A stretch of 64,000 bases of DNA from Aromatoleum toluolicum (GCF_012911005.2 NZ_WTVS01000009.1:52644-116643); one strand, 5' to 3'; positions 51,333 to 60,562 are shown, counted from the stretch's first letter. Numbers and translations: made by a program. The notes: a model not told the origin generated them from the letters alone.

Positions 51333-53741
51333 ATGGCCGAAAGACATCGGGGGCGCCGCGTGGCCATCGACGAGGTCCCGCTGAGGCGAGGCAAGGCCCT
51401 CGCCGTGCTGCGCAGCGTAACCTCACTGCTCGCCGTGGCGAGCGACGAACGCTCGCTGCTGCAAAAGGTGTGCGCGGCGGTGGTCGACGTCGCCGGCTAT
51501 CGTTGCGCTTGGGTAGGCTACCTCGATCCGGGACAGGGAGCGCTGCGGGCCGTGGCCGTCTGGGGCTCGGGCCGTCTCGCCGACGGTCGCCTGGATGTCG
51601 TCGCGGTTGGTGGCCCCTCGCTTGCCGCTGCGCTCAAGACGAAGGTGCACCTCCCGGTCCTCGACGGGTCGCCCGCGTGCACGCGGCTGCCAGGCGCCGG
51701 AGGGGGACCGCTGGCCATCATTCCGCTACGCAACGACTCGAAGCCGCTCGGCGCGTTGCTCGTCCAGGAGGGCGGTACCTCGGCCCTCGACGAGGCGGAG
51801 CTCGCTCTGCTGCACGAGGCCGGACGTATTCTCGCATATGGGATCGCAGCCTTGCGCTCCGCAGCCGAGCGCGCCCGGGCCGAGGCGGAGCTCGCCCGGA
51901 TCGACCGCGCACGGCGCACCCTGAGCGCAGCCAACCGGACCCTGGTGCGGGCGAGCGCGGAGCAGGCGCTGCTCGACGAGCTCTGCCGCGTCTGCGTCGA
52001 GGAAGGCGGATATCGGGATGCCTGGGTCGCCTACTTGCGCCATGACGAGGACAAGAGCGTGGAAGTCATGGCGCAGTTCGGCGTCGAACGTGCCTACCTC
52101 GAAAGCCTGCGATGCAGTTGGGGGCCCGGCGCGTCGGGCCGCGGAGCGGTCGGCAAGGCCATCCGCAGCGGGCAGCCCAGCGTCGGCCGCCACATCGCCG
52201 AGGACCCCGACCTCGCGCCATGGCGCGACGAGGCGCTGCGCCGCGGCATCGCCGCCGTCAGCGCCTTTCCCCTGCGGGTGGACGGGGCGATCATCGGGAC
52301 CCTGGGATTGCACGCGGCCGATCCGGACGCCTTCGACGCGGCCGAGGAGGCGTTGCTGAGCGAGCTCGCGGACGACCTCGCCTTCGGTATCGAGACCCTG
52401 CGCACCCGCGCGCGCTCCCGGGAAGCCGAGGCCGCGATCAAGCGCCTCGCCGAGCACGACGCGCTGACGGGCCTGCCCAACCGCTGGCGCCTGCGCAAGC
52501 GGCTGGAGGACGAGATCGCCGCGGCAAAGCGCACGCACCGCCCTCTGGCGCTGCTCATGCTGGGTATCGACCAGTTTCAGGAGGTGAACGAGACGCTGGG
52601 CTACGAGCATGGCGACCGCGTCCTGTCCGAGATTGCCGCGCGCCTCGCGGGTGTCGAAGGCGATTGCGAGCACATCGCCCGCATGGGCGAAGCCGAATTC
52701 GCCATCCTGCTGCCGGACGGCGATGCGGCGAGCGCCTCCCGCACTGCCCGGCAGATCCTCACCACCCTCCTCGAGCCGGTGGAGGTCGGCGACGTCCTGC
52801 TGGATGCCGGCGGCAGCATCGGGATCGCCGTCTTTCCCGGCCACGGCACGGAGCCGGATGTGCTGATCCGGCGGGCCAACGTGGCCATGCACCAGGCCCG
52901 CGAGCAGGGCCACGGCATGGCGCTCTACACCGGCGGACGTGACCAGGAGTGCGCGCGGCGGCTCGCGTTGATCGGCGATCTGCATCGGGCCATCGAACGG
53001 AACGAGCTGCGGCTCTACTGTCAGCCGAAGGTGCGCATCGCGGGTGGGGAAACATGCGGCGCCGAGGCGCTCGTGCGCTGGGACCACCCGCGGCTGGGCC
53101 TGATCCAGCCCGGCGAGTTCATCGCGCTGGCCGAGCGCACCGGCCTCATCGGCCCGCTCACAGACTGGGTCATGCGGGCGGCCTTCCGCCAAGGCTACAT
53201 GTGGCGCGACGCGGGTGTACGCGTCCCCTTGGCGGTGAATGTGTCGGCCCGCGACCTGCGCGATCCGCGCCTCGTCGAGCGGGTCAGCAACCTGATGGCC
53301 ACCTGGGGCGGCGAGCCCGACGCGGTGCAGTTCGAGCTCACCGAGAGCGCCCTCATGCACGATCCACAGGGTTGCCTTGAAAGCATGCGCCGCCTCAAGG
53401 ATCTCGGCATCAAGCTTTTCATCGACGACTTCGGGACCGGGTACTCCTCCCTCGCGTACCTCCAGAAGTTTCCGGTGGACGCCATCAAGATCGACCAGAG
53501 CTTCGTGCGCGACATGCTTGCGGATACCGACTCGGCAGTGATAGTGCGCTCCACGATCGACCTGGCGCACGACCTCGCCCTGGAAGTGGTGGCGGAAGGG
53601 GTCGAGGACCGTTTGCGCTGGGACCTTCTGGCGGAAGAAGGCTGCGATATCGCCCAAGGCTATTTCGTGAGCGAGCCCTTCCCGGCCGACACCTACCTCG
53701 CCTGGCGGGCCGACGCGGCAGCCGCCAGGGTAGCGGGGTAA
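51333..53741 (+). CDS. GAF-GAF-GGDEF-EAL cyclic-di-GMP signalling protein
   Basis: In this 802-residue cytoplasmic protein, residues about 30-175 and 205-350 are two GAF sensor domains (ERSLLQKVCAAVVDVAGYRCAWVG and EQALLDELCRVCVEEGGYRDAWVAYL begin alike), then GGDEF (about 370-530) and EAL (about 550-790). The GGDEF signature reads GEAEF instead of GGDEF, so cyclase activity is probably lost. The EAL domain keeps EALVRW, the DDFGTGYSSL loop and VVAEGVED, so it is likely a phosphodiesterase. No membrane segment is present. A decayed relative lies at 59.2-60.1 kb. The 5' region gives no clue to the signal sensed. Confidence 0.88.
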   Translation: MAERHRGRRVAIDEVPLRRGKALAVLRSVTSLLAVASDERSLLQKVCAAVVDVAGYRCAWVGYLDPGQGALRAVAVWGSGRLADGRLDVVAVGGPSLAAALKTKVHLPVLDGSPACTRLPGAGGGPLAIIPLRNDSKPLGALLVQEGGTSALDEAELALLHEAGRILAYGIAALRSAAERARAEAELARIDRARRTLSAANRTLVRASAEQALLDELCRVCVEEGGYRDAWVAYLRHDEDKSVEVMAQFGVERAYLESLRCSWGPGASGRGAVGKAIRSGQPSVGRHIAEDPDLAPWRDEALRRGIAAVSAFPLRVDGAIIGTLGLHAADPDAFDAAEEALLSELADDLAFGIETLRTRARSREAEAAIKRLAEHDALTGLPNRWRLRKRLEDEIAAAKRTHRPLALLMLGIDQFQEVNETLGYEHGDRVLSEIAARLAGVEGDCEHIARMGEAEFAILLPDGDAASASRTARQILTTLLEPVEVGDVLLDAGGSIGIAVFPGHGTEPDVLIRRANVAMHQAREQGHGMALYTGGRDQECARRLALIGDLHRAIERNELRLYCQPKVRIAGGETCGAEALVRWDHPRLGLIQPGEFIALAERTGLIGPLTDWVMRAAFRQGYMWRDAGVRVPLAVNVSARDLRDPRLVERVSNLMATWGGEPDAVQFELTESALMHDPQGCLESMRRLKDLGIKLFIDDFGTGYSSLAYLQKFPVDAIKIDQSFVRDMLADTDSAVIVRSTIDLAHDLALEVVAEGVEDRLRWDLLAEEGCDIAQGYFVSEPFPADTYLAWRADAAAARVAG

Positions 53742-53976
53742 GGCCTCGAAGCGGCACGCAGCCGCCCGGGGCCCCCTCGCTTCCCCGCTCGCCTGCCCTC
53801 GTCCGGCCGCTGCCGGGCGCGGTGGGGTCTGGACTTCATACATCGTGCCGATCGACCCAATCACAACGCGATTCCATGCGTCGACGGCAAGGCCCTTCGA
53901 TACAAGCTGCCGCCGTCGATGCCTACCATTTTCTGTGAGGGGGTCGCACGCAACTCCCTATTGGAGGAGACAGAAA
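53742..53976. promoter_or_regulatory. Leader of the PepSY-porin operon
   Basis: 235 bp with no gene. The last part contains TTGGAGGAGACAGAAA, a strong ribosome site for the small protein at 53977. Confidence 0.4.
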
Positions 53977-54087
53977 ATGACAACGCAACTCAAGAATCCC
54001 CGCGGCCTTCCGCCGGAACAGTACATCAGCCGCCCGCCCCGCACCCGGACCGCCGCCGGCCGCAACCGTGAACGGGAGGCCGTATGA
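53977..54087 (+). CDS. 36-residue small protein
   Basis: This is a 36-residue basic, Arg/Pro-rich peptide (MTTQLKNPRGLPPEQYISRPP) with an excellent ribosome site (GGAGGAG 8 nt upstream) and a 4-bp ATGA overlap with the PepSY gene. No signal peptide or membrane segment is visible. The coupling suggests it is a real leader or accessory protein of the PepSY unit. I do not recognise a family. Confidence 0.6.
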   Translation: MTTQLKNPRGLPPEQYISRPPRTRTAAGRNREREAV

Positions 54088-55178
54088 AAATCGCCTACAA
54101 ATGGCACCGCCGCCTCGGCTGGATGCTCGCACCGCTGCTCGCGATTCAGGCCTTGGGCGGCGCAATCCTGTTGTGGATGCAACCGCTGCCCGGGCCGCAG
54201 GAGAGCCCAGCGCCGATTGAGGCCTGGGCTCAGGCGATCGACCAGGGCCTGGCGGAACTGGCGCAGCGGTATCCGACGGCCAAGTTCGAGTACGTGAACC
54301 TGCCAGGTAAGGTGGGGGCGCCTGTGAGCGTGCGCCTGCTTGCCTCGGAATCCAGCGAGAGCGGCTGGGTCGACGTCGATCCTCTGGATGGCACGGCTGG
54401 CGTACTGAAGCCGGACAGCAGTCAGGCGAGGACCGTCCTGTATGGCCTGCACGAACGCTTGCTGCTCGGAGACGCAGGGATTTGGGTGCTGCGCACTGTC
54501 GCGGTAATCGCATTGGTGCTGGTTTTCATGGGGTTGCGCGTGTGGTTGCGCCTGCATCACCAGCCGGCGAGCACGCCATTGCGGCGCCTGCATCGGCTGA
54601 TCGGACCGGTGGCCATCCTGCCGGTGGCGATCATGCTGTTCACCGGCTTCATGCTGCGCTCACCGGAATGGACGAGCGCAGCCTTGTCGGCTTGGTCGAG
54701 TCCGGCGCCCGCCAAACCCGCCGATGCTGCGCCGCCCCCCAGCGGGCCCCAGACGGCGACCCTCGGCCAGGCCCTCGCCGCCGCTGCGACAGCGTTGCCG
54801 GAGGCGCGCCCCATTCGCCTCTACCCGCCCCGTAACGGCCAGATGCGCGTTCGGATGCGGGGTGACGAGTGGCATCCCATCGGTCTGAACAACGTGTTCG
54901 TGAGTACCGCCGACGCCTCAGTCTTGCGCGTGGTACGCGCCGCCGAGCAGCCCCTGAGCGTGCGCTATCTCAACGTCGTCTATCCGTTGCACATCGGCGT
55001 GATGCCGGACGGTGCGGGTCTGCCGGGCGCGCTCGTGGCGCGGGTGCTGTGGACGCTGCTCGCCCTGGCACTCACCGGGCTCGCCGTGACGGGCGCCGTG
55101 CAGCACTTCCGGAACAAAGCGAAAGCACCGACGACCGCTCGGAGACCGCTCGAGTGCCAGCAAGGGCAACCGCAATGA
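54084..55178 (+). CDS. PepSY-associated inner-membrane protein
   Basis: This 364-residue protein has four membrane helices: near 10-30 (LGWMLAPLLAIQALGGAILL), 130-150 (RTVAVIALVLVFMGLRVWL), 175-195 (GPVAILPVAIMLFTGFML) and 320-345. The periplasmic PepSY-like segments contain FEYVNLPGK and GQMRVRMRGDEW. It starts with KWHRRLGWM, the typical PepSY_TM opening. Such proteins accompany siderophore or metal uptake systems as reductases or peptidase inhibitors. Its last 26 codons are duplicated downstream. The operon continues with a porin and a DUF4198 protein. Confidence 0.82.
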   Translation: MKIAYKWHRRLGWMLAPLLAIQALGGAILLWMQPLPGPQESPAPIEAWAQAIDQGLAELAQRYPTAKFEYVNLPGKVGAPVSVRLLASESSESGWVDVDPLDGTAGVLKPDSSQARTVLYGLHERLLLGDAGIWVLRTVAVIALVLVFMGLRVWLRLHHQPASTPLRRLHRLIGPVAILPVAIMLFTGFMLRSPEWTSAALSAWSSPAPAKPADAAPPPSGPQTATLGQALAAAATALPEARPIRLYPPRNGQMRVRMRGDEWHPIGLNNVFVSTADASVLRVVRAAEQPLSVRYLNVVYPLHIGVMPDGAGLPGALVARVLWTLLALALTGLAVTGAVQHFRNKAKAPTTARRPLECQQGQPQ

Positions 55179-55288
55179 AAGCAATCCTTAACGGGAACAG
55201 TGCAGCACTTCCGCAACATCGCGAAAACAGCAAAGACCGCTCGGAGACAGGCCGAATGTCAGCAAAGATCACCGCAATGAAAGCAATC
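55098..55288. repeat. 89-bp imperfect tandem duplication, 102-bp period
   Basis: Copy A (55098-55186) holds the end of the PepSY gene and an ATGAAAGCAATC start. Copy B (55200-55288) repeats both; it still reads VQHFRNIAKTAKTARR...SPQ and a stop in the same phase as the real C-terminus, followed by the true porin start ATGAAAGCAATC. Identity is about 80-85 percent by eye, so the duplication is not recent. Confidence 0.8.
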
Positions 55289-56362
55289 GTGCCCGCCGCG
55301 CTCGCGGCTTCGCTCGCCGGCACCGCTTTCGCTCAATCGAACGTGACCGTCTTCGGCGTCGTGGATCTGGCCGTGACCCGCGGTTCGGGGAGCATTTCGA
55401 ACCAAACCGGACTGACCAGCGGCCAACTTGCCGCCTCCAGGCTGGCGTTCAAGGGCACTGAGGACCTTGGCAACGGCCTCAAGGCCGGATTCTGGCTGGA
55501 GGCGGGCATCAATGCCGACACCGGCACCGGCCAATCCACCAACACCAACAACCAGACCACCGGCTTTGTTAAGAATGGCGGCTTCACGTTCAACCGCCGT
55601 TCGCATCTCAGCCTGGGCGGCAACTGGGGTGAGATTCGCCTCGGCCGCGACTTCGTGCCGCAATACTGGAATATCGCCCACTACGACCCATTGGATCTAA
55701 GTGGTGTCGGAACCAGCCAGGTACTGAACTCCTCCATCGGCGGCCCCACCCTGGTGCGCGCCTCCAACAGCATCTCGTACCTTTACGGTCATGGCTTCAA
55801 TGCCGCCGCAATCGGATACGGGCCTGGGGGATTCAGTGGCTCCGGCTTCCAGTTCCAGGCCATGGGCTACCTCGGCGAGAATCCCAGCGGTAGCGCAACC
55901 TCCAAGGATGGCAACGGCTATGGCCTCCGCGCCCTCTATTCGACCGGCAACTTTACGGTCTCGGGCGCAACCGGCCGGACCCGCTACGCCGCGGGCGACA
56001 CCCGCCAGAGCAACGTAGGCGCGAGCTACAACCTCGGCGTGGTCGAGCTCATGGGCATGTACGAATGGGACCGGAACGGCCCCCTCAAGGCCCGCGGCTG
56101 GCTGGCTGGCGGACGGGTCCCGGTCGGTGTCGGCAGCATCCGCGTTGCCTACTCCCGTTACGACAGCGATGCGGCAGGCAGCCCGACGGCCAAGAAGTGG
56201 GCGGTGGGTTATGTCCATCCCTTGTCGAAGCGCACTGCCCTGTATACGACCTTCGCTCACGTGAGCAACGACGGCCCGTCCGCGTCGGCCCTGAACGGCG
56301 CCGTGACGGCTCCGGGCAAGTCGTCCAACGGGTTCGACCTCGGGATCAAGCACAGCTTCTAG
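55277..56362 (+). CDS. Gram-negative porin
   Basis: This 361-residue porin has signal peptide MKAIVPAALAASLAGTAFA, mature start QSNVTVFGVVDLAV, then SRLAFKGTEDLGNGLKAG, GGNWGEIRLGRDFVPQYWN, and the conserved C-terminal VGYVHPLSKRTALYTTFAHV ending IKHSF with terminal Phe. It is of the betaproteobacterial OmpC-like type. The ATG at 55277 is chosen for the signal peptide; in-frame ATGs upstream lie in the duplicated segment. It belongs with the PepSY gene upstream and the DUF4198 gene 77 bp downstream. Confidence 0.88.
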   Translation: MKAIVPAALAASLAGTAFAQSNVTVFGVVDLAVTRGSGSISNQTGLTSGQLAASRLAFKGTEDLGNGLKAGFWLEAGINADTGTGQSTNTNNQTTGFVKNGGFTFNRRSHLSLGGNWGEIRLGRDFVPQYWNIAHYDPLDLSGVGTSQVLNSSIGGPTLVRASNSISYLYGHGFNAAAIGYGPGGFSGSGFQFQAMGYLGENPSGSATSKDGNGYGLRALYSTGNFTVSGATGRTRYAAGDTRQSNVGASYNLGVVELMGMYEWDRNGPLKARGWLAGGRVPVGVGSIRVAYSRYDSDAAGSPTAKKWAVGYVHPLSKRTALYTTFAHVSNDGPSASALNGAVTAPGKSSNGFDLGIKHSF

Positions 56363-56439
56363 TCTGAAGCTTGCGCAATCAATAAATATCTTCCGTAGTC
56401 GTTTCACTTGTACCAACCAATAGTGGATAGGAGACAGCA

Positions 56440-57180
56440 ATGAAGAGTTTCAGCAAGCTTGCCCTCGCGGCGAGCGTAATTGCGGGCTTGGGCGCATCGA
56501 CCTTGGCACAGGCGCATGGCATCTGGTTCGCGCAGCGCTCGAGCCAGCTCGCGCTGATCTACGGAGTCGGGGGTGAAGACTCTGACATGGTGAAGCGTCT
56601 GCAAAAGGTGAAGACCGTCGCCGCTTACGACCAGGACGGCAAGGAGGTGCCGACGCAGTTCGGGGCCAACGGACCGCTGGTCGTGGTAAACACCGACAAC
56701 AAGCCGGCCATGGTCGCCGCGATCCTGGACAACGGCCTGTGGAGCAAGACGCCCGACGGCAAGTGGCACAACAAGGGAAAGGACGAGGTACCCGATGCGA
56801 TCAAGAGCGAGCACACCGTCAAGTACACGGTCCATCTGCGCCGGCTCGATGTGGTGCCGCCCGTGCTGCCCGCCCACAAGCTGCAGATCGTGCCGCTCGC
56901 GAAGCAATTGCCCGACAAGATGGGCGAGGCGCTGACGGTCCGTGTGCTGTATGAAGGCAAACCCGTGCCGGGCGCAAGCGTGGTGACCGACTACGTCACC
57001 GACCCCGACTCCCCGCCGCTGAAGACCGGCGCCGACGGCACCGCGACGATCAGGGTGCGCAACCAGGGCCTCAACGTGATCGCTGCAATCTTGCCCACGC
57101 CGCCTGCGAATCCTGCGAAGACGAACAGCGACGAACACCTGGCGACGCTGTCGTTCGTCCTGCCGAACCTTCCCGAGTAA
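56440..57180 (+). CDS. DUF4198 periplasmic protein
   Basis: This 246-residue protein has a signal peptide of about 24 residues ending LAQA, so the mature protein would begin His-Gly-Ile-Trp. A DUF4198-type beta-sandwich follows, with a C-terminal Ig-like repeat (EALTVRVLYEGKPVPGASV, KTGADGTATIRVRNQGLNVI). DUF4198 proteins are linked to nickel or cobalt uptake in known cases. An N-terminal His after cleavage recalls metal-binding histidine-brace proteins. With the PepSY protein and porin it suggests a metal-uptake operon. Function remains unproven. Confidence 0.8.
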   Translation: MKSFSKLALAASVIAGLGASTLAQAHGIWFAQRSSQLALIYGVGGEDSDMVKRLQKVKTVAAYDQDGKEVPTQFGANGPLVVVNTDNKPAMVAAILDNGLWSKTPDGKWHNKGKDEVPDAIKSEHTVKYTVHLRRLDVVPPVLPAHKLQIVPLAKQLPDKMGEALTVRVLYEGKPVPGASVVTDYVTDPDSPPLKTGADGTATIRVRNQGLNVIAAILPTPPANPAKTNSDEHLATLSFVLPNLPE

Positions 57181-57310
57181 TCCTCGGTCCTCTGTCCCGC
57201 GCAGCGGCGCTTGGCGCCCCTGCGCGAGGCGCACGGAGCCGAACACGAGTTCAGCTGCTGGACAGGCCGGCTCGAGGCAGCCTTCCTGCGCTCGGCGGAG
57301 GAGATTGAAG

Positions 57311-58381
57311 ATGACCCCCACCCTGCTTTTTCAGTTCATTGGCACGCTCGCGATTCTCGTGGTGCTCGTGCTCGCCTGGACCGCGGTCCGCAGCTGGCTG
57401 CGCGGCCGCCGCCCGGTGCAGGCTCCCGCCCCAGCGCTGGTACGCGTGCGGCGCGTCGTCGACGAAGCTACCGACATCAAGTCCTTCGAGCTCGTGAGCG
57501 CCGACGGCTCTGCGTTGCCTGCCTGGAGCGCAGGCGCGCACATCGACGTGCGGATCGACGACAAGACCGTGCGCCAGTACTCGCTGTGCGGCGCGCCCGG
57601 CACGCGCGACGCGTACCTCATCGCGGTCAAGAACGCGCCCGACTCGCGTGGTGGCTCCCGCACGATGCACCAGAGCGTGAGCGTCGGCGATACGCTGGTC
57701 ATCAGCGGTCCGCGCAACCACTTCGCGCTCGTCGACGGAGCCCGCCATTACCTGCTGATCGCCGGCGGCATCGGGATCACGCCGCTACTCGCGATGGCAC
57801 GGGAGCTGCAGACTCGCGGCGCCTCGTACGAGCTGCATTACTTCGTGCGATCAAGCGCGGCGACAGCGTTCCGCGAGCTGCTCTCGTCCGAGCCTTACGC
57901 CGGCAAAGTGACATTCCACCATACCGGCGCCGACCGGTCGCGCGAGCAATTGCGGCCGCTGCTCGGGAAATGTCCGCAAGGCCACCACCTCTACATGTGC
58001 GGCCCGCGCGGCTTCACGGATCTGATCGGCGAGCTCACGGCCGGGATCTGGCCGCCCGAGGCTATCCACGTCGAGTACTTCAGCGCCGACTCGGCCGCCT
58101 TGGCGGCGCCGGGCCAGGCCTTCGAAGTCAAGCTGCAGCGCTCGGGGCGCACGATCCCGGTCCCCGCTGGCAGCAGCATCGTCGACACGCTGTGCGCCCA
58201 CGGCATCGACGTCGCCACCTCGTGCCGCGAGGGTGTCTGCGGCACGTGCCTGACCGGCGTCATCGCCGGCACGCCCGACCATCGCGACGCGTTCCTCAGC
58301 GCCAAGGAGCGCACGGCCGGCGACAAGATCATGATCTGCGTCTCGCGGGCGAAGTCGGAGCAACTCGTGCTCGACCTCTGA
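57311..58381 (+). CDS. PDR/VanB-type oxidoreductase with N-terminal membrane anchor
   Basis: This 356-residue protein begins with a membrane helix (LLFQFIGTLAILVVLVLAW, residues 4-25). A flavin domain follows (VRQYSLCGAPG), then an NAD domain (LLIAGGIGITPLLAMARELQ, YMCGPRGF) and a C-terminal [2Fe-2S] domain (SCREGVCGTC, then a Cys in MICVSRA). The order flavin-NAD-ferredoxin is that of phthalate dioxygenase reductase/VanB, which serve Rieske oxygenases, but those are soluble; the anchor is unusual. The ATG at 57311 follows GGAGGAGATTGAAG. With the metal-linked neighbours, a ferric or other metal reductase role is possible. Confidence 0.82.
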   Translation: MTPTLLFQFIGTLAILVVLVLAWTAVRSWLRGRRPVQAPAPALVRVRRVVDEATDIKSFELVSADGSALPAWSAGAHIDVRIDDKTVRQYSLCGAPGTRDAYLIAVKNAPDSRGGSRTMHQSVSVGDTLVISGPRNHFALVDGARHYLLIAGGIGITPLLAMARELQTRGASYELHYFVRSSAATAFRELLSSEPYAGKVTFHHTGADRSREQLRPLLGKCPQGHHLYMCGPRGFTDLIGELTAGIWPPEAIHVEYFSADSAALAAPGQAFEVKLQRSGRTIPVPAGSSIVDTLCAHGIDVATSCREGVCGTCLTGVIAGTPDHRDAFLSAKERTAGDKIMICVSRAKSEQLVLDL

Positions 58382-58728
58382 TCGGACGCTACGGCCAGAG
58401 CAACGCCGGCACCGTCGCCTTCGACCGGGCCGTGACGGTGGGCGGGGAGTTCACCGGCAACGCCTGGGGCCGCGGCGCGGACGGGCTCGGTTTCGCCTAC
58501 GGCTGGCTGCGCTCGAGCAGCGGCTTCCGCCGCGACACGGCGGCCGATCCGACCCTCGTGGGCTTCGCCGCGGACGGCGCCGAGCAGGTCGCCGAGCTCT
58601 ACTACCGCTGGCGCGTGAACGAGCAGCTCGCACTCACGCCGGACCTGCAGCACGTGCGCCGCGCAGCCGCCGACCGCTACACGAAGCCCATCACCGCAGT
58701 GGGTCTGCGCGCCCTGTATGCCTTCTGA
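58372..58728 (+). pseudogene. 3' fragment of an OprB-type carbohydrate porin
   Basis: A frame overlapping the end of the oxidoreductase contains about 115 residues of porin C-terminus: SNAGTVAFDRAVTVGGEF, WGRGADGLGFAYGWL, EQVAELYYRWRVNEQLALTPDLQ and a terminal ALYAF. The ELYYRW...LTPDLQ signature is typical of the OprB family. No signal peptide or N-terminal barrel is present, so only about the last quarter remains. It was joined to the oxidoreductase 3' end by a deletion. Confidence 0.75.
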
Positions 58729-59198
58729 ACATTGCTCCGCCGAACAGCCCGGCGGGGTTCGGCCTTCCGTACGAAGGAGTCGCCACATGACACGTCAGAC
58801 TCCTTGCCATCCAGCCTCGCTCGCACTGGAGACCGGCTATACGCTGGGCCCGCCGAGCCGTCGGCATACAGCGGCTGGTCGCGTGCCGCATGCGGCCCGA
58901 TTACCACGGTCCGCCCATTCATACCCCTCCAATCGTCTAATCCAGCGCCCTGCCCTTCAACTGTCAGTGTCGGATTAATACTCCCCAAAGTTGCCGTTTG
59001 AAAGTTCCCCAGTTTTGTCAGTGACGGGGCGCCGGGCAGCGCGGTTTGAACACTATCGCCTTCTCCTACAGCCCGCGATGGATCCGCATCTCCAATACCC
59101 CTCCGCGGTTCGCAGTCACCGAAGTTGCCCAACTCTGCCCGGAAGCGTCGACCGATCGACAAACCGTTCGTGCAGTCGATGCTTCAGCGGTATCTTCC
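58729..59198. other. Non-coding or degenerate stretch
   Basis: 470 bp between two gene fragments, with only short frames without domain character. Confidence 0.45.
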
Positions 59199-60142
59199 GA
59201 TGGCCGACGACATGAGTGGCCTCGATTCCGGGCGACACCCCACCGTTCACCCCACGTCTGCATCGGCCGGAGGGGGAGATCGTGAGCTGGAGCGCCTAAC
59301 CCGGGCGCTGCGGACGTTAAGCGCCGGCAACCATACGCTGTTGCGCGTGCAGAATGCGGGAATTGCTGGACGCGATGTGCCGCGTGATCGTCGACGAAGG
59401 CGGTTATCGCAGCGCGAGCGTGCGCAATGCCCGCCAGGACGCGCAAGAGACCCTGGCCCTCGAGGCGCATGCGCTGCCAGCCGATACGGATCCGGACCCG
59501 GCGGCTTGGGCGCACGGCATCACCGTTAGCTGGGCAGACACGGAACTTGGGCAAAACCCGGGAGGAATTGCCTTCCGTACGAAGCGTCCCGGCGTCTGCC
59601 AGAATCTGCTCACCCCACCCACACCCTGATGGCATCTCGACGCAGTGCGACTGGGCTACGCGTCCGCGATCGCTTTTCCCCTCCTCATCGACGGCGCCCC
59701 GATCGGCACCTTGGGCCTGTGCGCCGCGGACCCGGATGCCTTCGACGAGGAGGAGGTGCATTTATCGAGCGAATTGGCCGACGCCCTCGCGTATGGCATC
59801 GCCAATCTGCGCACGCAACTCAAGCACCGCGAGGCCGAGGCGACCATCCAGCGCATGGCCTACTACGACGCGCTAACAGGACTCGGCAATCGAAGCCCGC
59901 TGCGGGAAGACCTCCAATCCGCAATCAAGAGGACGCAGGGGCGGAACGAGCCGGTCGCACTGCTCTTCCTCGGCATGAACCGCCTGCAGGACATCAATGA
60001 CTCGCTCGGATACCTGATCCTGCAGGTCGAGAGCGCGCCGCTTCAACGTCGACCTGACGCCGTATCCCAACATTGTCGCGATCGACCGCGCCTGCGGCGA
60101 ACTCGACGCCTTCCTCCGTGCGGCACCGTCATCGCAGCCTGA
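59199..60142 (+). pseudogene. Decayed GAF-GGDEF signalling gene
   Basis: Pieces in at least three frames match the second GAF and the start of the GGDEF domain of the protein encoded at 51.3 kb: LERLTRALRTLSAGNHTLLR, ELLDAMCRVIVDEGGYRSASV, GYASAIAFPLLIDGAPIGTLGLCAADPDAFDEEE and REAEATIQRMAYYDALTGLGNRS (each read separately). Frameshifts occur near 59350 and 59630, and the match breaks off near 60010 in the middle of the GGDEF domain. No GGDEF signature or EAL domain remains. It is a truncated relative rather than an exact copy. Confidence 0.75.
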
Positions 60143-60274
60143 CGCTTGAGTTGCGTCTGGAAAAATGTTCTCGGGTGCAGGACTTACCCACTGACTCGGA
60201 ACAGCGCACGGATTACCAGCTTCATCCACAAATACAACACTACGTGCGCGTCAACATGTAAGGAGGAGAGCAAC

Positions 60275-60400
60275 TGTGACCTTGAAAAAAATACACCCAA
60301 CCGTCCTTGCCACGGGTGCCATCTGCTTCGCATCTCCGCAAATGCCGCTGAAGCGCAAAAAGCCCCAACCTCACACGGAAGCGGCACCGAACTCGTTATA
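60275..60400 (+). pseudogene. Possible start of a secreted-protein gene, frameshifted
   Basis: AAGGAGGAGAGCAACT precedes a GTG that opens a signal-peptide-like start (MTLKKIHPTVLATGAICFAS). The expected continuation, ANAAEAQKAPTSHGSG, lies in a different frame a few bases on, so a frameshift has broken the signal peptide. No downstream domain is recognisable. Confidence 0.4.
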
Positions 60401-60477
60401 TTGTGCTCGGCTGCCCGGCAGGAACTCTTGGGGAGGACACAGATACACGAATCCAGTGCGGAACCCAATAAAAACAA

Positions 60478-60508
60478 GCGGGCCCGCTCATTGGCGGGCT
60501 CGCTTTTG
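60478..60508. terminator. Terminator beside the second tRNA-His fragment
   Basis: AGCG-G-GCCCGC and GCGGGC-T-CGCT form a hairpin with one mismatch, ending in TTTTG. Position and sequence correspond to the hairpin at 11259-11291, and the imperfect palindrome TTGTAGATCGTTCTACAA follows at 60506-60523. Confidence 0.7.
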
Positions 60509-60562
60509 TAGATCGTTCTACAACCACTTTGAATACTTCGATTCGCTAACTGCTTGATTCTT

